In this document: positions 22,625 through 34,245 of the stretch, in pieces
Layout of the letters: each line of letters starts with the position of its first letter
Numbering within the stretch: position 1 is the stretch's first letter
From: Phlebotomus papatasi
Lineage: Eukaryota > Arthropoda > Insecta > Diptera > Psychodidae
DNA length: 64,000 nt
Reading direction: 5' to 3'
Assembly (NCBI RefSeq): GCF_024763615.1
Contig: NC_077224.1
Span: forward strand, 3,844,001-3,908,000
Translations under genes and position numbers: made by a program
The notes under the pieces: generated by a model
What the model was told of the DNA's origin: nothing
The model's database searches: none
Seen by the model: the letters and a program-made list of their open reading frames with translations, nothing else

Positions 22625-25600
22625 ATGTTTGTAGGAATTAGAATAGTGATAGTGTTAATTGTGATCAGTTCCGTGTCCTGCACGTTGACGCCCAATTCGA
22701 AGAGTCAGAAAGGAAGTAAAACCGGCGAGTTGAAGGTCCGCAAAGGTCCAGTCAATAATCCTCGAGATCTTGTCCGGGAGGAGCCAAGTGCTAAGGAGAT
22801 TCTCAAGGAAAATGGTGCTTACTACTATAATACATCGATTAAGAACTTCAAGGGAACCGTCCTGGCATTTGTTACCCCGGTGAGTTGATTACTTTTCCAT
22901 ACGGCATTTGTTGACAAAAGGGGCTTATCAGCATGCAAAAGCTAGTATTTAGTTTCTCTTAACATAAGAGTTTTACTTTTAATTTAAAAGGTTCTGGTTT
23001 TAATTTCGCTTTTAAATAATTAAATTAGGGTAAGTGTGCCAAATTTCGGCATAGTTGCAAATAAGCATTGAAGTCCTAAGTTTAAATTGCAATATTTTTA
23101 ATTCATATTGTTATTTCTTGTTACTTCCTTTTCGGGAGGGTTGTGTGAACTTCCTAAAATATTGAAAAATTAATAAAAATGTGGACATTGCTTTGGGTAG
23201 TATTCCGGCCACTTTGAGTGAAATTCCGGCCGCCTTTTTTCTGGTCACCTTTTGTAACGCAAAGGATAGAAAATTTCAAAACGTCATACGTCAAATATTT
23301 ACTTTAATACGTTTATATGACCCACAAAGCCTGAGATCTTCCATGTAATTTGTCCTGAAGACCTGAAGAGTAGCATCTCAAATTTGCGCGCAAATTCCCG
23401 TAGCAATTTGCGCTTCTTGAACTCTTCCAAGACCTTTTCTACATCATCTTTTTCATAGAAGCAATGTTTCTATGGACATTGTAGAACTCAGAAATCGAAA
23501 AAAAAACACAAAATGAATAAGAAATTTAGGAAAGCAAAATATGTTGCCGGAATAGGCAACATTACCTCACCGGAGAGACGTTCACAAAGTATATACTTTT
23601 TACGCGAAATACAGTATACAGCTGGGAAATTTTACCCGAAATTTAATGATTGATTCACTATTAACATAAACAGAAACAATCTTTAATGAAAACTAATCAA
23701 TTTTCATGAAAAACCCCGAAGGAAAACCTTCTGCACTTCACCACAAATCACAAGACTGCTAGAAACACAATCGATCTGTCATATTTTTTGTAAGACTCTT
23801 TCCACACTGAGTTTGTACAATACAATTTAAATTCAAATTATACCTAAAATTTAACGGTCTTTGTGTTAATACATCCTAAAATGAATAAATATTTAAAAGC
23901 AAAATGAATTCATTGACTATTTCCATTTATTTCCATGGCCGAAATTACACTCAAAGTGGCCGAAATTAGAAGCTGGCCGAAATTTGGCACACTTCCCCTA
24001 TTAATTTACATTTAGATAGATAGATAAATTTATTCATCAACAATGCTTTCGAAGTACAGTTTTGTTTCACTGAGATCCCGTGCAATTTTTAGCGTCCACC
24101 GTTCCAAGTTGTCTACGAAGGCTTTTTGTCTTCTTCTTCTTCTTCTTCCGTTTTACGTTTTCATTGTCAAACTTGCTTGAGTTCAAATAACGTTGACGAT
24201 GCTGACGTTTACTTCATATACGAAAACGGCTCATGACCCCTTTGACAGTTTTTCAAGATTATACGTTAAAAAAGCTCTACTGAGTATATTTCTAAACCGA
24301 TTTAGGCGCGATTTGGTTCGTTAGAAAGGTCTTGAAATCCCTTATTAAAACCCGATTTATTAAGTCCCGTGTTTTCTGTCAAGTGGTTCTTGACAGATAT
24401 TTGTGGTTTTATCATAAATTCAATTGTATTTGCACCTAAGCTATTTTAGGCGACTCAAAAATCGGATAAAATCGGTTGTGAACAGACAAATGAAGAGAAA
24501 ATGGCGAAGTGGGAAAATACTCTGCAGAGTGCTCGAATTTATGAACACTACCTACACTTTTCAATTTTTAGTGAGTTTCTTTACAAACGCAGCTTTTGTG
24601 GTACGAGATAAAAACAATTTCTGTGACTTACTCTTTATCCGTTTCTCCGTCCGTGTAACGCTCTTAAAGAGAAAGAACGGTCTAAAATTCTATTTCCGGA
24701 TGAATTTCAAAGTTTTTCTTTACATACGCGCGATTATATTCAAAAAAAGAAAATTTTCATGAAAATCGCTCCCAATTTGTAGAGGAATTTTTCTTAGCCA
24801 TATTATCTCTACACATTGCGACTAATTTTTGCAAATTTTGGCGCAAATTTGGCGAAAATGTACTTTTTCCCTAGGTTTAGCGTAAATCATTTTTGCAATA
24901 ATAGAAAAAAAACAATATTGTATATGAGACACAGACAGTACTTGTACAGACAGTGGCGGAGCGTTTTCTCCGTTTTGACTGTCCTGAAGTGAGCCGAAAT
25001 CCTCCCGAAAAAATGCTGGTATCTCTTCGACTGACACGAAAAATGGTCGGTGTCTTAGCTATTTATCGCTGATCATAGCGATTTCCTCGAAAAAAAAATT
25101 ATTTCGATTGAAAAAATTATTCAAGAGCACCATTCTAATTGCAATAGAAATAATATTCTTCTTATTCAAAATATAATGTATCCGTTCAATTCCTTTTAAT
25201 TCAAATGCGTTTGCGATTTTAATTGATAAATTTATTGGCATTTTATTGGTAATGTTTTGAGTCCGTGCTAATCGGTTGTGAACCGATAATGAACCAATTA
25301 TGAATCGATAAGCAATTTTTGTCCGTAAATGAATTTTATTGCTCTTAAAATTATTTTGTGGGGTATTTCGAGTGATTTATGAATCGGTTTAAATCGGATG
25401 AGAATCGGTAAACAGTAAATGATGCGAAAGTACTTTTGAAGGATAGCATCTAAGTAAGTCACGAGTTTGAGCACTTTGCAAAGACTGGGACGCTTTGCCA
25501 CCCCTGTTTCATTTTTGTTTATTGAAAAGTCACTTTATCGCTGATCCCAGTGATGCCCGAAAAAGGTATGTCCTTGATCAAAGGGACTCATCCGAAAAAA

Positions 25601-27117
25601 GGTTGATGGCTTGGCTATTCCAGCGACTGGCCCAATAAAATTAGAATTAAGTCTTCTTATTAAAAATATTCTCTTCAATACAATTTTCAATACAAGTCCG
25701 TTTCCAGTCCGAAAAAATAGAATATTTTCGACGGAAAACACAAGATATAGACGTCGAAAAATAAATCTTTGAATGACCAGAGCTTCTTTTCTAATTGTCC
25801 GAATTTGATTATTGATGGCGCAAATGAAAGGTCTTGTGAAATATTACAACTTTTGAAAACACGTAACTTCGTGTGACCACTGCTGTGAGCGCTAGAATCG
25901 AAAAATCAATTTTCGAACAAAGGATATCGAAAGAACATTCAAAGTTCGAAACCACTTTGTGTCTAGGCTAACTATTTTTTTTTTAGTTTTGCTTTTCTTG
26001 ATGTTTTTGCACATTTTCGCTTGTGGTTGTTTGCTTTCCACGCTTTCCACGTTTTTGTGTAATCGCTTTTGGGTTAAAAGTAAATAAATGAGTGAATTTG
26101 AAAATATTGGTTTTGCAGTGGAATAGCTTAGGGTATGAGGTTGCGGAGACCTTTGCCCCAAAATTCGATGTTGTTGCGCCGGTTTGGCTCCAAATCCTCC
26201 GGAAGGGAGACAAACAGTACAAACTGGGCGGAATGCATGACATTGATGAGATGTGGATGAAGGAAATTAAGAGGAACAGCGATTATAGGACCAAAAGTGA
26301 GTAATTTGTTCTAGCGTTAATTTTTCCCTATGTGGAAATTTGAAATCAGAGAGATTTCTTTCTCTCGTCAGTTACACCAAGAGTTCTGTTTGATAAATTC
26401 AAAGATGAGGATTTTTCGAAGCTCCTTGCGTTCCAGGAGGAGAGAAAAATAGTGTCACGGATCATTCTCAATGCATGCGATACTTATCGTTTTGATGGGA
26501 TTGTCCTGGAGATATGGGCTACATTAGCTCTTCGGATGGATGATCCTTTTCTCTATAATCTCGTGATTGATATTGCTACGCCTCTGTTGGAGCAGAAATT
26601 CCATGTCTATCTGGCCGTTCCTCCGGTCAGGGATCACCTCAATAACTTATTTACGCCACAGAACTTTGAGTATTTGTACAATTATGTGAGCGGATTCACG
26701 ATAATGACGTACGATTACTCAAATGCACAGAGACCAGGACCAAATGCCCCAATAAAATGGGTGAGGGATTCAATTGAATACATCTGCCCAAAGACACTGC
26801 GCAATTACAAGGAGATGCGAAAGAAACTACTGCTGGGACTCAATTTCTACGGGAACGACTTTACACCGGAAGGAGGTGGCCCAATTGTTGGGCATGAGTA
26901 TCTAAGACTTTTAAAATTTGTAAATGGAAGACTGCAACTCGATGAAAATGATGCGGAAAATTTCTTCGAAGTTAAAACGCCTACAGGACGTCATATAGTA
27001 TTCTATCCAACGCTCTATTCCATTCAGAAACGCATTGAACTTGCCGAAGAACTTGGCACCGGGCTTTCCATCTGGGAAATCGGACAGGGACTTAATTACT
27101 TCTATGATTTACTCTAA
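22625..27117 (+). CDS. CHID1: Chitinase domain-containing protein 1 (GH18, stabilin-1-interacting type)
   Basis: The exons are 22625-22879, 26119-26296 and 26372-27117, with exact phases. They give 392 residues, essentially the length of animal CHID1. Residues 1-19 (MFVGIRIVIVLIVISSVSC) form a signal peptide, so the protein enters the secretory or lysosomal pathway. The GH18 barrel begins near residue 70. The strand-4 segment is FDGIVLEIW (185-193) in place of the catalytic DXXDXDXE signature of true chitinases, which is normal for this clade and implies sugar binding rather than chitin hydrolysis. YDYSNAQRPGPNAP (258 onward), GLNFYGNDF and the terminal SIWEIGQGLNYFYDLL are strongly family-like. 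The start codon lies 194 bp after the ATRIP stop on the same strand. Intron 1 (3.2 kb) holds a MITE and a LINE-like tail; intron 2 is 75 bp. Confidence 0.95.
23038..23998. mobile_element. MITE in CHID1 intron 1, ends GGGTAAGTGTGCCAAATTTC
   Basis: The inverted ends GGGTAAGTGTGCCAAATTTC and GAAATTTGGCACACTTCCCC are flanked by TA (23036-23037 and 23999-24000). Sub-terminal CCGGCCACTTTGAGTG recurs inverted as CACTCAAAGTGGCCG. 961 bp with no coding content. Confidence 0.85.
24001..24145 (-). mobile_element. LINE-like 3' tail (GAA-rich, ATCT-repeat end)
   Basis: On the minus strand GAAGAAGAAGAAGAAGAC leads through about 100 less AT-rich bases to AATAAATTTATCTATCTATC. A short ATCT microsatellite at the 3' end fits a non-LTR retrotransposon tail. 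It abuts the preceding MITE. No enzyme frame survives. Confidence 0.35.
24146..26118. other. CHID1: Remainder of CHID1 intron 1
   Basis: No bounded element was recognised. AATCGG-type phrases (GAATCGGTTTAAATCGGATG) recur loosely near 24460, 25270 and 25380. The several 60-110 codon open frames here have no protein-like character. It ends in the exon 2 acceptor TTTTGCAG. Confidence 0.4.
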
Positions 27118-27166
27118 GCACAATTTCTCTATTCCTTTTGTTACAGTGTTACAGAGCCGAGAGATC

Positions 27167-27172
27167 AATAAA
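27167..27172 (+). terminator. CHID1: CHID1 polyadenylation signal
   Basis: AATAAA sits 50 bp after the CHID1 stop codon, followed by a T-rich tract (GTTTTTTTTCCCC at about 27190). Confidence 0.75.
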
Positions 27173-27267
27173 GCTTTTATTTCAGTTTAGTTTTTTTTCC
27201 CCTTTTTTCCTTCTTTTATTTATGTTTTCTAAGGTTATCAATTTGATTTAGTTGGAAAATCTTTTAA

Positions 27268-27391
27268 CCCTTTAAGGACGATTGGGTCACCGGTAACCCA
27301 AAAATGAATGAGTTGTGTTTTGCTCCAAAATGACAGAAAAAAAAGGTTTTTTCTGACCCAAAATATTATTGACCATCTCGTCCTTGAAGGG
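27268..27391. mobile_element. piggyBac-like TTAA MITE, second close copy
   Basis: CCCTTTAAGGACGATTGGGT at left and CTCGTCCTTGAAGGG at right, with TTAA at 27264-27267 and 27392-27395. 124 bp. Confidence 0.8.
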
Positions 27392-27714
27392 TTAAAGAAG
27401 TCTGCTTTGTCGGACTTAACCCTAATTTAGAAAAGCAAAGAAGACATAGTCCTCTGATTTCGCGAAAAAAAATTAAGGAAGTAAGGTTATGTCGAACATA
27501 ACCTAAGAAAAACAGCCTTATTCCTCCCTTTACGATTGAGAATTGAAATGTCATTTTTAAGTTGAGGTTATGCTTAATTTAACCTCAAAAAAATCTCATT
27601 GTAGAAAAAATGCAGAGCCTTAGTTGCAGTTTTGTAATTTTTGTAACTTCTGAGAGATAAATAAAACGATCGATTTAACTTATGAAAATAGTATTAAGAA
27701 AAGGCACTGCATAA

Positions 27715-29030
27715 ACGGGCAGTAAAAAGTCAAATCTGGTTAGCAAAAAATTCAAAATGATCAGTAAAAAATAAAAAAGGGCAGTAAAAAATTATAAAAG
27801 AGCAGCAAAAAATAAAAAAGCAATAAAATTAAAAACGAGCAGTGAAAAATAAAGAGTGGTCAACAAAAAATTAAAAATGAGCAGTAGAAATATTCAAGTT
27901 AATCAGTGAAAAATTAAAAAGTGATCAGTAAAAAATTAAAAATCAACAGAGAAAAATAATAAATCGGTCAGTAAAAAAAAGTGGTCAGTAAAAAATTAAA
28001 ATCGGACAGTAGAAATATTCTAGAGGATCAGTAAAAAATTAAAAAATGATCAGCAAAATAATAAAAAAATGATCAGTAAAAAATAAAACATGATCAGCAA
28101 AAAGTATAAGGTGATCGATCAGTAATAAATGAAAAGTGATCAGTAAAAAATAAAAAGTGGTCAGTAAAAAATTAAAAAATGAGCATAAAAAAAATTAAAA
28201 TAGCAGTAAAAAAATTAAAATGTGCAGTAAAAAAAATAAAAAGCGGTTAACAAAAAATTAAAAATGAGCAGTAGAAATATTCAAGTTAATCAGTGAAAAA
28301 TTAAAAAGTGATCAGTAAAAAATTAAAAATCAATAGAGAAAAATAATAAATCGGTCAGTAAAAAAAAGTGGTCAGTAAAAAATTAAAATCGGACAGTAGA
28401 AATATTCTAGAGGATCAGTAAAAAATTAAAAAATGATCAGCAAAATAATAAAAAATGATCAGTAAAAAATAAAACATGATCAGCAAAAAGTATAAGGTGA
28501 TCGATCAGTAATAAATGAAAAGTGATCAGTAAAAAATAAAAAGTGGTCAGTAAAAAATTAAAAAATGAGCATAAAAAAAATTAAAATAGCAGTAAAAAAA
28601 TTAAAAATGTGCAGTAAAAAAAATAAAAAGCGGTTAACAAAAAATTAAAAATGAGCAGTAGAAATATTCAAGTTAATCAGTTAAAAATTAAAGTGATCAG
28701 TAAAAAATTAAAAAGCAACAGAAGAAAAATAATAAATCGGTCAGTAAAAAAAAGTGGTCGGTAAAAAATTAAAAACGAACAGTACAAATATTCTAGAGAA
28801 TCAGTAAAAAATTAAAAAATGATCAGCAAAGAATTAAAAAATTAGCAGTAAAAAATTAAAAATGGTCAGTAAAAAATAAAAAGTGATCAGCATTAAAATT
28901 AAGCATTAAGTGAGCAGTAAAATATAAAAAGTGGTCAATAAAATATAAAAATTGGTCAACAAAAAAATAAAAAAGAGGAGTAAAATATAAAAAGTGGTCA
29001 GCAAAAAATTACTTTTGTTATTTTTGTTAA
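27715..29030. repeat. GGTCAGTAAAAAATTAAAAA minisatellite array
   Basis: Tandem units of about 20 bp. They are organised in a higher-order repeat of roughly 390 bp: the block from GTAGAAATATTCAAGTTAAT through GGTCAGTAAAAAATTAAAAA is present near 27884, 28270 and 28657 with few differences, which indicates recent amplification. Confidence 0.85.
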
Positions 29031-29200
29031 CAAATTTTAATTTTTTTACTGACCACTTTTTATTTTGTACGGACCACTTTTTATATTTTACTACTCATTT
29101 TTAATTTTTTACTGAGCAATTATTATTTTTTACTGCTCTTTTTTTAATTTTTTTACTGACCATTTTTTATTTTTTGCTGATCACTTTATTTTTTACCACA
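29030..29200. repeat. Same minisatellite in reverse orientation
   Basis: At about 29010-29040 the array turns over through AACAAAAATTTT-type palindromic sequence and continues as TTTTTACTGACCACTTTTTA, the reverse complement of the preceding units. Confidence 0.8.
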
Positions 29201-30515
29201 GAATTCGATACTAGAACGGAAAATGGCGTTGGAGATATTCAAATGTCTCGTTGCAAGACCGATTGCAACCCCCTAGTGGTAAGACAAATAAACTCACATG
29301 CCACAGTGTCCACCTGGTGGCACGTTTTGGGAACATATTTAGACAGTGGCGCTTTTAACGGCAATTCGTGTAAACTTTTTAAATTTGATTCTTAACAATT
29401 TTTTATTCAAAAAATTTTATAATATTATAAAAAATGTGTTTAATGTCTTCTTAGAGATTGTGTGTTAATGTGTTATTGACGAAAAATAATTTTCTCTATA
29501 AGTAAGTAAACAAATACTACACAAATGGTGTAAATTGTGATAAATTTGTTATTTTGTAGAAGAATAGAAGACGATAACCAGTGGCATTGCAATTGGATCT
29601 ACCTTCCAGGCCAATTCTGAAGAATTTTAATTAAACAAATGATATAAAATATCATCAAGATTTCACTATTCTGAGAATGTTGTTCGAATAGTGAATCAGA
29701 ACAACTGCTGGCAGTAGTGTTACAAAACAGGAAAGGTGAAGAATAGTAATCTGATCTAGACTTCAGTTTTTTCAGGATCTTCTGCTTGTCTCCAGTCAGA
29801 TGCCACTAGGAATCCAAAGCATAAAACTCTGTATTCCATATCCCATAAGACTTTTATTTAAATCAGATAATAAAGAGAAACAGAAATAAAGAAGTTTTTA
29901 TTCAATAATTATTACAAACGTGATTACAAGTTTGCAAGTTTTTAAAAATTTTTAATATAATAATATAAAAATATAAGAAGAAAAATCAGAATAAATAATT
30001 AAAAAAAAAAATAGAAAATAGATTTAAAGTTCAAAAAAAGAATTTTGAATTATATTATATATTTGTCGCTCTTCCTCGGACGTTCATTATTCACCATGTA
30101 CGTTTAGCAATTAATTACGTTTATTCGCGAACACCTTCAACAGTCACATCTGAAAAAATAAAAAATAAAACAATAAATAAATAAATAAATAATAGCAGGT
30201 GAATAATTTGTCCAAAATTAATACAGTGCGACTGCAGTAGAGTCAACAAATTATTTTCAGACCCTTTGACGCTATTGGGGTCCGAAATCAATTAAAGTAG
30301 GGAAATTCTGAGAAAAATGCGTATTTTATTTGTTTGTTTTAGATTTTAGATCATTGATAATTTCACCAGAAATAGTAGAATACGTTATCCAATTCACTTA
30401 CAAACTCTATATGAACAATATAAAAAAGATCAATATAAAAGTCGTCCATTTTTGGGCTTTCATTTGTCTAAGTTCAGGAGATACCAATATAATGATTATC
30501 AAATAATACTGAGTA
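29201..30515. other. Intergenic DNA, no gene seen
   Basis: GAATTCGATACTAGAACGGA at 29201 reappears inverted at about 33941 (TCCGTTCTAGTATAGAATTC), in each case next to the minisatellite. The piece with AGTGGTAAGACAAATAAAC is less AT-rich but shows no recognisable protein. A30000-type A runs and CAGTGCGACTGCAGTAGAGT (about 30226) are noted only. Confidence 0.4.
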
Positions 30516-31373
30516 GGGTAAATGTCCTAATTCAAAACCATTTCCAGACGTTTTAACTTTGACAGAAGATTCAACACATTAAGTTCTATTAAGAAGAGAA
30601 TTACATAAATTTGCTCCTTGACTTTTCTAGAAAGTTACTGTTTAGTGAAAATTCTTTAGATATAATTTGAAAAGTTCTTAAATACAAGAAAAATACGCGA
30701 ACGTAAAATGCTTCTATTGGAAACATATTAATCCAAATGGAGACAAGGGAAAGTTTTTAATTGGAGACAAACAGTGTAAGTGAAACCGCGACCAAAGGCT
30801 TCCAAAACCTTGTTGAGTTGCTTTTGAGTGCAGGATTCGTTCTTATTCCTGGTCTTTTCTCCTTTCCCATCTAAAAAAATTAGAAAATCTCTCCAAAAAA
30901 ACATATTTCCGGGGTTTCCTATTGAAGCATTTGCAGATACTTCAGAAAAACCCTTTTTGTTCACGAAATAGGTAATTATTTCATTTGAAAACTTCACGTA
31001 CAATTAACAATAAAGATTAGCACTTAATTTAACTAAAATTAGCCAGAAATATGACATAAATGTTAAACAAAACGAATAAACAACAGTCACCTCATTGTGT
31101 TTTTCATTGGAAAACATGGTCGATCGATGAAAAATTCGATGGTGAAAAGGTACACTTTTAATTTTTCTGAGAAATTAACAAATTAAAATTTGTGAATATG
31201 AATGAATTTTCGCTTTATTTGGAGCAAAATTTACTAAAATATGAAACTGTGGTATAGAAAATATATAAATATAGTAATTTAGTACTGGATTTATCATGAA
31301 AATAGTGATGTTTCCATTTGGAGTAGCGAAAAATTTCCATTTGGAGCAGGTTTTGAATTAGCTTAATTTACCC
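30516..31373. mobile_element. TIR element R, copy 1 (contains HTH-like ORF)
   Basis: The ends GGGTAAATGTCCTAATTCAA and AATTAGCTTAATTTACCC are inverted and flanked by TA (30514-30515 and 31374-31375). About 858 bp. A larger, inverted copy is at 46046-47803 and a truncated one lies in 49975-50455. At 31151-31152 this copy has the unoccupied TA where copy 2 carries a 1-kb insertion. Confidence 0.8.
30728..31003 (-). pseudogene. Small psq/HTH-like ORF of element R
   Basis: A 91-codon frame. Its C-terminal three quarters (FSEVSANASIGN ... CTQKQLNKVLEAFGRGFTYT) are repeated almost unchanged by a frame at 49979-50230 in another copy. The phrase R-K-N-x-S-C-T-Q-x-Q-L-N-K-V-L-E-A resembles the first helices of the Pipsqueak-type HTH at the N-terminus of pogo-like transposases (TEEQLxxALEAV). 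I infer a decayed transposase N-terminus. No catalytic domain follows. Confidence 0.4.
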
Positions 31374-31437
31374 TAATAGTTTAATTTTGTTGAGTTCTAC
31401 AAATGGGTATAAAAAACTAAATATATCAACTTAGAAC

Positions 31438-31892
31438 TTTATTGCTCCGACACACCTTTTAGATCAGGAAAATTTTATGAAATAAAAATTTGCATCCCTT
31501 TCGTTTTTCTCAAAAGTTTTGCATATGTATATCTTATTCTTACGCACTCTAAATTAGGTGGAGCTAAATTGAATTTGTTGTGATGTTTAAAAGAATAAGA
31601 AGAGTGTGAAAAAGTGAGATAGGCATATGCAATAGGTTTGAGAAAGAAAGAGATGGGAATTTTGACTTCATGAAATTCTAATCCCTTTCTTTCTCACACG
31701 CTTTGCATATGTCTATCTCATTTTTTCGCATTCTTTTTCTTTTAAACAACACGCCAAATTAAATTTAGTTCCATGTGATTTGCAGTGCAAAAGAATGAGA
31801 TGGACACATGGAAAACGTGTAAGAAGGAAAAGGATGTGAATTTAGATTTTATGAAATTATCCTGATTTAAAAGGTGTGCTACCGCCATTAAA
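31438..31892. mobile_element. MITE, CTCCGGCACACC family, third location
   Basis: GCTCCGACACACCTTTTAGA at left and TTTAAAAGGTGTGCTACCGC at right are inverted. The interior repeats CCTTTCNTTTCTCA...GCATATG on both arms (about 31495 and 31680), as in the copies at about 4893-5109 and 6150-6354. Confidence 0.7.
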
Positions 31893-31979
31893 ATCTGCAG
31901 CCATAATAGAGGTTAGTTACATAAATTAACACCATTTTTGCGAAGACTTAGGATTAATTTAATAAAATTTAATAATTTT

Positions 31980-32195
31980 CTGAGAGAAGATACTACGGAT
32001 GCACGGACGAACGGACGGAAGGACGTACGGACAGATGGGACGGGACGTCTACGAAAATCGATTTTTGGCGTATATGATATTCGTGATCTATGAGTTGCAA
32101 AACGTGTATATCCAAAATTTGGGCCCGATCTGACGAAGTCGCATTTCACCTGTGACCACAAAAGCTGAGATTGTAAAGAATCTCAGCTAAAAAAC
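31980..32195. repeat. GGACGGACG-rich tract ending in a hairpin
   Basis: Loose CGGACGGA repeats at about 31998-32050 are followed by a perfect hairpin, AGCTGAGATT / AATCTCAGCT (about 32163-32188), and an A run. It resembles the 3' end of a repeat family, but the class is not determinable by eye. Confidence 0.4.
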
Positions 32196-32594
32196 AAATT
32201 TCATTTACTCAATAAACTTTCCAAAATTCATATTATTTGAATCTATTTGAGCATATTTGTGAAAAGTCGATTTATTCATTGTTGATTGTCCTATAATATA
32301 AATTATTTATAAAACCGAAAAATGAACCCTCAGCATTGAAATAAAACTGATTAATTTACAGTTTTTATGACTAATTTATTTATACTCCTTAGTAAAAAAA
32401 TGAACCGAAAAATTTAAAAATCAACTGGAGGGAAATGTGAATTTATTGAACCACGATACTGGCACCAACTGGCACAGTGGGCAAGAAACTAACTTCATAT
32501 AAGAATATTTTAGAGAAAGATAAATGATAGTCTTGCGCAAGAACTAAAATCTTCAAAGATAAAACAATTTTTTAGACCACATATTCAATTTTAG

Positions 32595-33140
32595 ATAAAA
32601 TCGAATTTTCAGAGGAAAGTTCCGTCCGGATACGGTAACACAATTTGTGAAGTCAAATTGATAGCGATCAAAAACTTAACTCTTATCGAGAGCTTTAGAC
32701 CATGCTCCATGTCTTCCTCAATGGTCGAGTGCGTGGAGAATCTTACAATCTCTCCGGGGATACCAGGATGCTCACACAAAAATCTTGGAGACAGCACTAG
32801 TCAATTTCCAGCATTTCCAGTTATGAGGAGACAACTGAAATTTGGAGAACAATTTTGATTTTCTCCTTTGATTTGATTCTCCAAACTTCATTTGTTTCGG
32901 GATGATTGGAGAGTGACTGATGCTGTATCTTCGAGATCTTTGCATGAGAATCCTGGAACCCCCCGCTAGGATTGTAAGATTCTCTATTTAATGAAACCCA
33001 GTGGTCTTTGACATCACTTGACCACTGAGGAGGACACAAAGAGTATCGAAAACTCTGAAGACAATTTAAGTTTTTGATAAAACTATCGGATTAAAGGCTC
33101 CACTTGCGTTGCCATGTCCGGATAGAGATTCCCTTCGAAA
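32595..33140. mobile_element. Diverged fold-back element
   Basis: The plus strand from about 32600 to 32865 and the minus strand from about 33140 to 32880 are diverged copies of each other. Examples are GAGAATCTTACAATCTCTCC with GAGAATCTTACAATCCTAGC, and AACTGAAATTTGGAGAACAA with AATGAAGTTTGGAGAATCAA. The centre is near 32870. The short frames on both strands are explained by this symmetry. It lies 3' of the THAP fragment, possibly in its intron. Confidence 0.6.
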
Positions 33141-33321
33141 ATTCCACTGCAGCTGAACGACAATTTCCCCCACAATTTACGATAAATTTAGAATTTTGTC
33201 AAAGAAAAACGAACAATGCATTCCCTGTCAGGTTCCGGAAAGCATTTTGGGACAATTTTTTATGAGAATTTAGATATAACTCTAGATTATTAAATATGGG
33301 AATTTAAATAGTAATACTCAC

Positions 33322-33701
33322 GGTTTCTTGCTTAGCGACTGTGGATTGTGGGATTGGTTGTCAGGAAGGATCCGGCGAATGGCCGCGTTTTTCAGGAACT
33401 TCCTGACGCCTCCGGGAAGAAAATTCTCCTGTTTAAAATGTTTTCCGCAGATTCTCGCAGAGATCTTGTCTAGATGTTGTCCACTTCCTTCTTGGATGTG
33501 ATGAATCTAATGAATCCAATATTGGTGTACCATGGGGCCCAGAGGAAAACTAAAATTACAAAAATTGCATTAAAATGGAAAACAAAGTCATTCGATTATG
33601 CTGTTTTTTTCTCGAAGAATTTATGCTTGCCAGTGGAAGGAAACCCCACATTGTCTCGTCTGGTTCAGGCGACAGCTCTCCACAACACATTTCACTCCCA
33701 T
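33322..33701 (-). pseudogene. THAP zinc-finger domain, disrupted
   Basis: The first segment (33701-33631) starts with ATG and reads MGVKCVVESC...GVSFH. The second (33549-33322) reads FPLGPMVHQYWIH, a TAG stop, then IHHIQ...ARICGKHFKQENF...NAAIRRILP. The C-X4-C start, the SFH-FP junction, Trp and C-X2-H-F are the THAP (C2CH) DNA-binding signature of P-element-like transposases and their host derivatives. Joining the segments needs a GC donor (TG|GCAAGC) and the acceptor ATTTTAG. The stop arises from a 9-bp tandem copy, ATTCATTAG|ATTCATCAC. A GTGAGT donor follows at 33321. No later exon was found. Pseudogene or sequencing/allelic defect. Confidence 0.65.
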
Positions 33702-33954
33702 TGAATATTCAAAAATGTTTTTAATTGTATTTTTATTCACTTTTTCACTAAATATCAAAATATTGTAACCATAAAACGCAAATGGCGGTGGCGACGTCGT
33801 GAAAGTTCTCTAAAATTTTTAGAGATGGCGCTCGGGCCACAAAAATATTTTCGAAGAAGAAGAAGAAAGTAGGTGGCGCTATTATCATTCTTGCAACCAA
33901 CGGACATCCAACACCCTTTTATATGGGATTCTCATTCCAATTCCGTTCTAGTAT

Positions 33955-34245
33955 AGAATTCTGTGTTTTTTACTGACCACTTGGACCACTTTAAATTTTT
34001 ACTGATCAATTTTAATTTTTTTCTGACCAATTTTAATTTTTTCACTGCTAATTTTTACTTTTTTAGTGCTCATTTTTAATTTTTTGCTGATCACTTTATT
34101 TTTTACTGAGCACTTTTAGTTTTTTTCTGACCACTTAATTTTTTTGACCAATTTTTTTTACTGCTGATTTTTAATTTTCTAGTGCTTATTTTTAATTTTT
34201 TGCTGATCACTTTATTTTTTACTGACCACTTAATTTTTTTGAATG
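33955..34245. repeat. Minisatellite, TTTTTACTGACCACTT orientation
   Basis: Tandem TTTTTACTGACCACTTTAAT and TGATCACTTTATTTTTTACT units, the reverse complement of the array at 27715-29030. Confidence 0.75.

Noticed and set aside
32160..32195. Hairpin AGCTGAGATT/AATCTCAGCT as a Helitron 3' end
   Set aside because: The hairpin is not followed at the usual distance by a clear CTRR end, and no matching 5' TC start was seen.
32609..33039. Frames of 62 and 72 codons as later exons of the THAP gene
   Set aside because: The interval is a fold-back repeat whose arms mirror each other, which explains the open frames on both strands.
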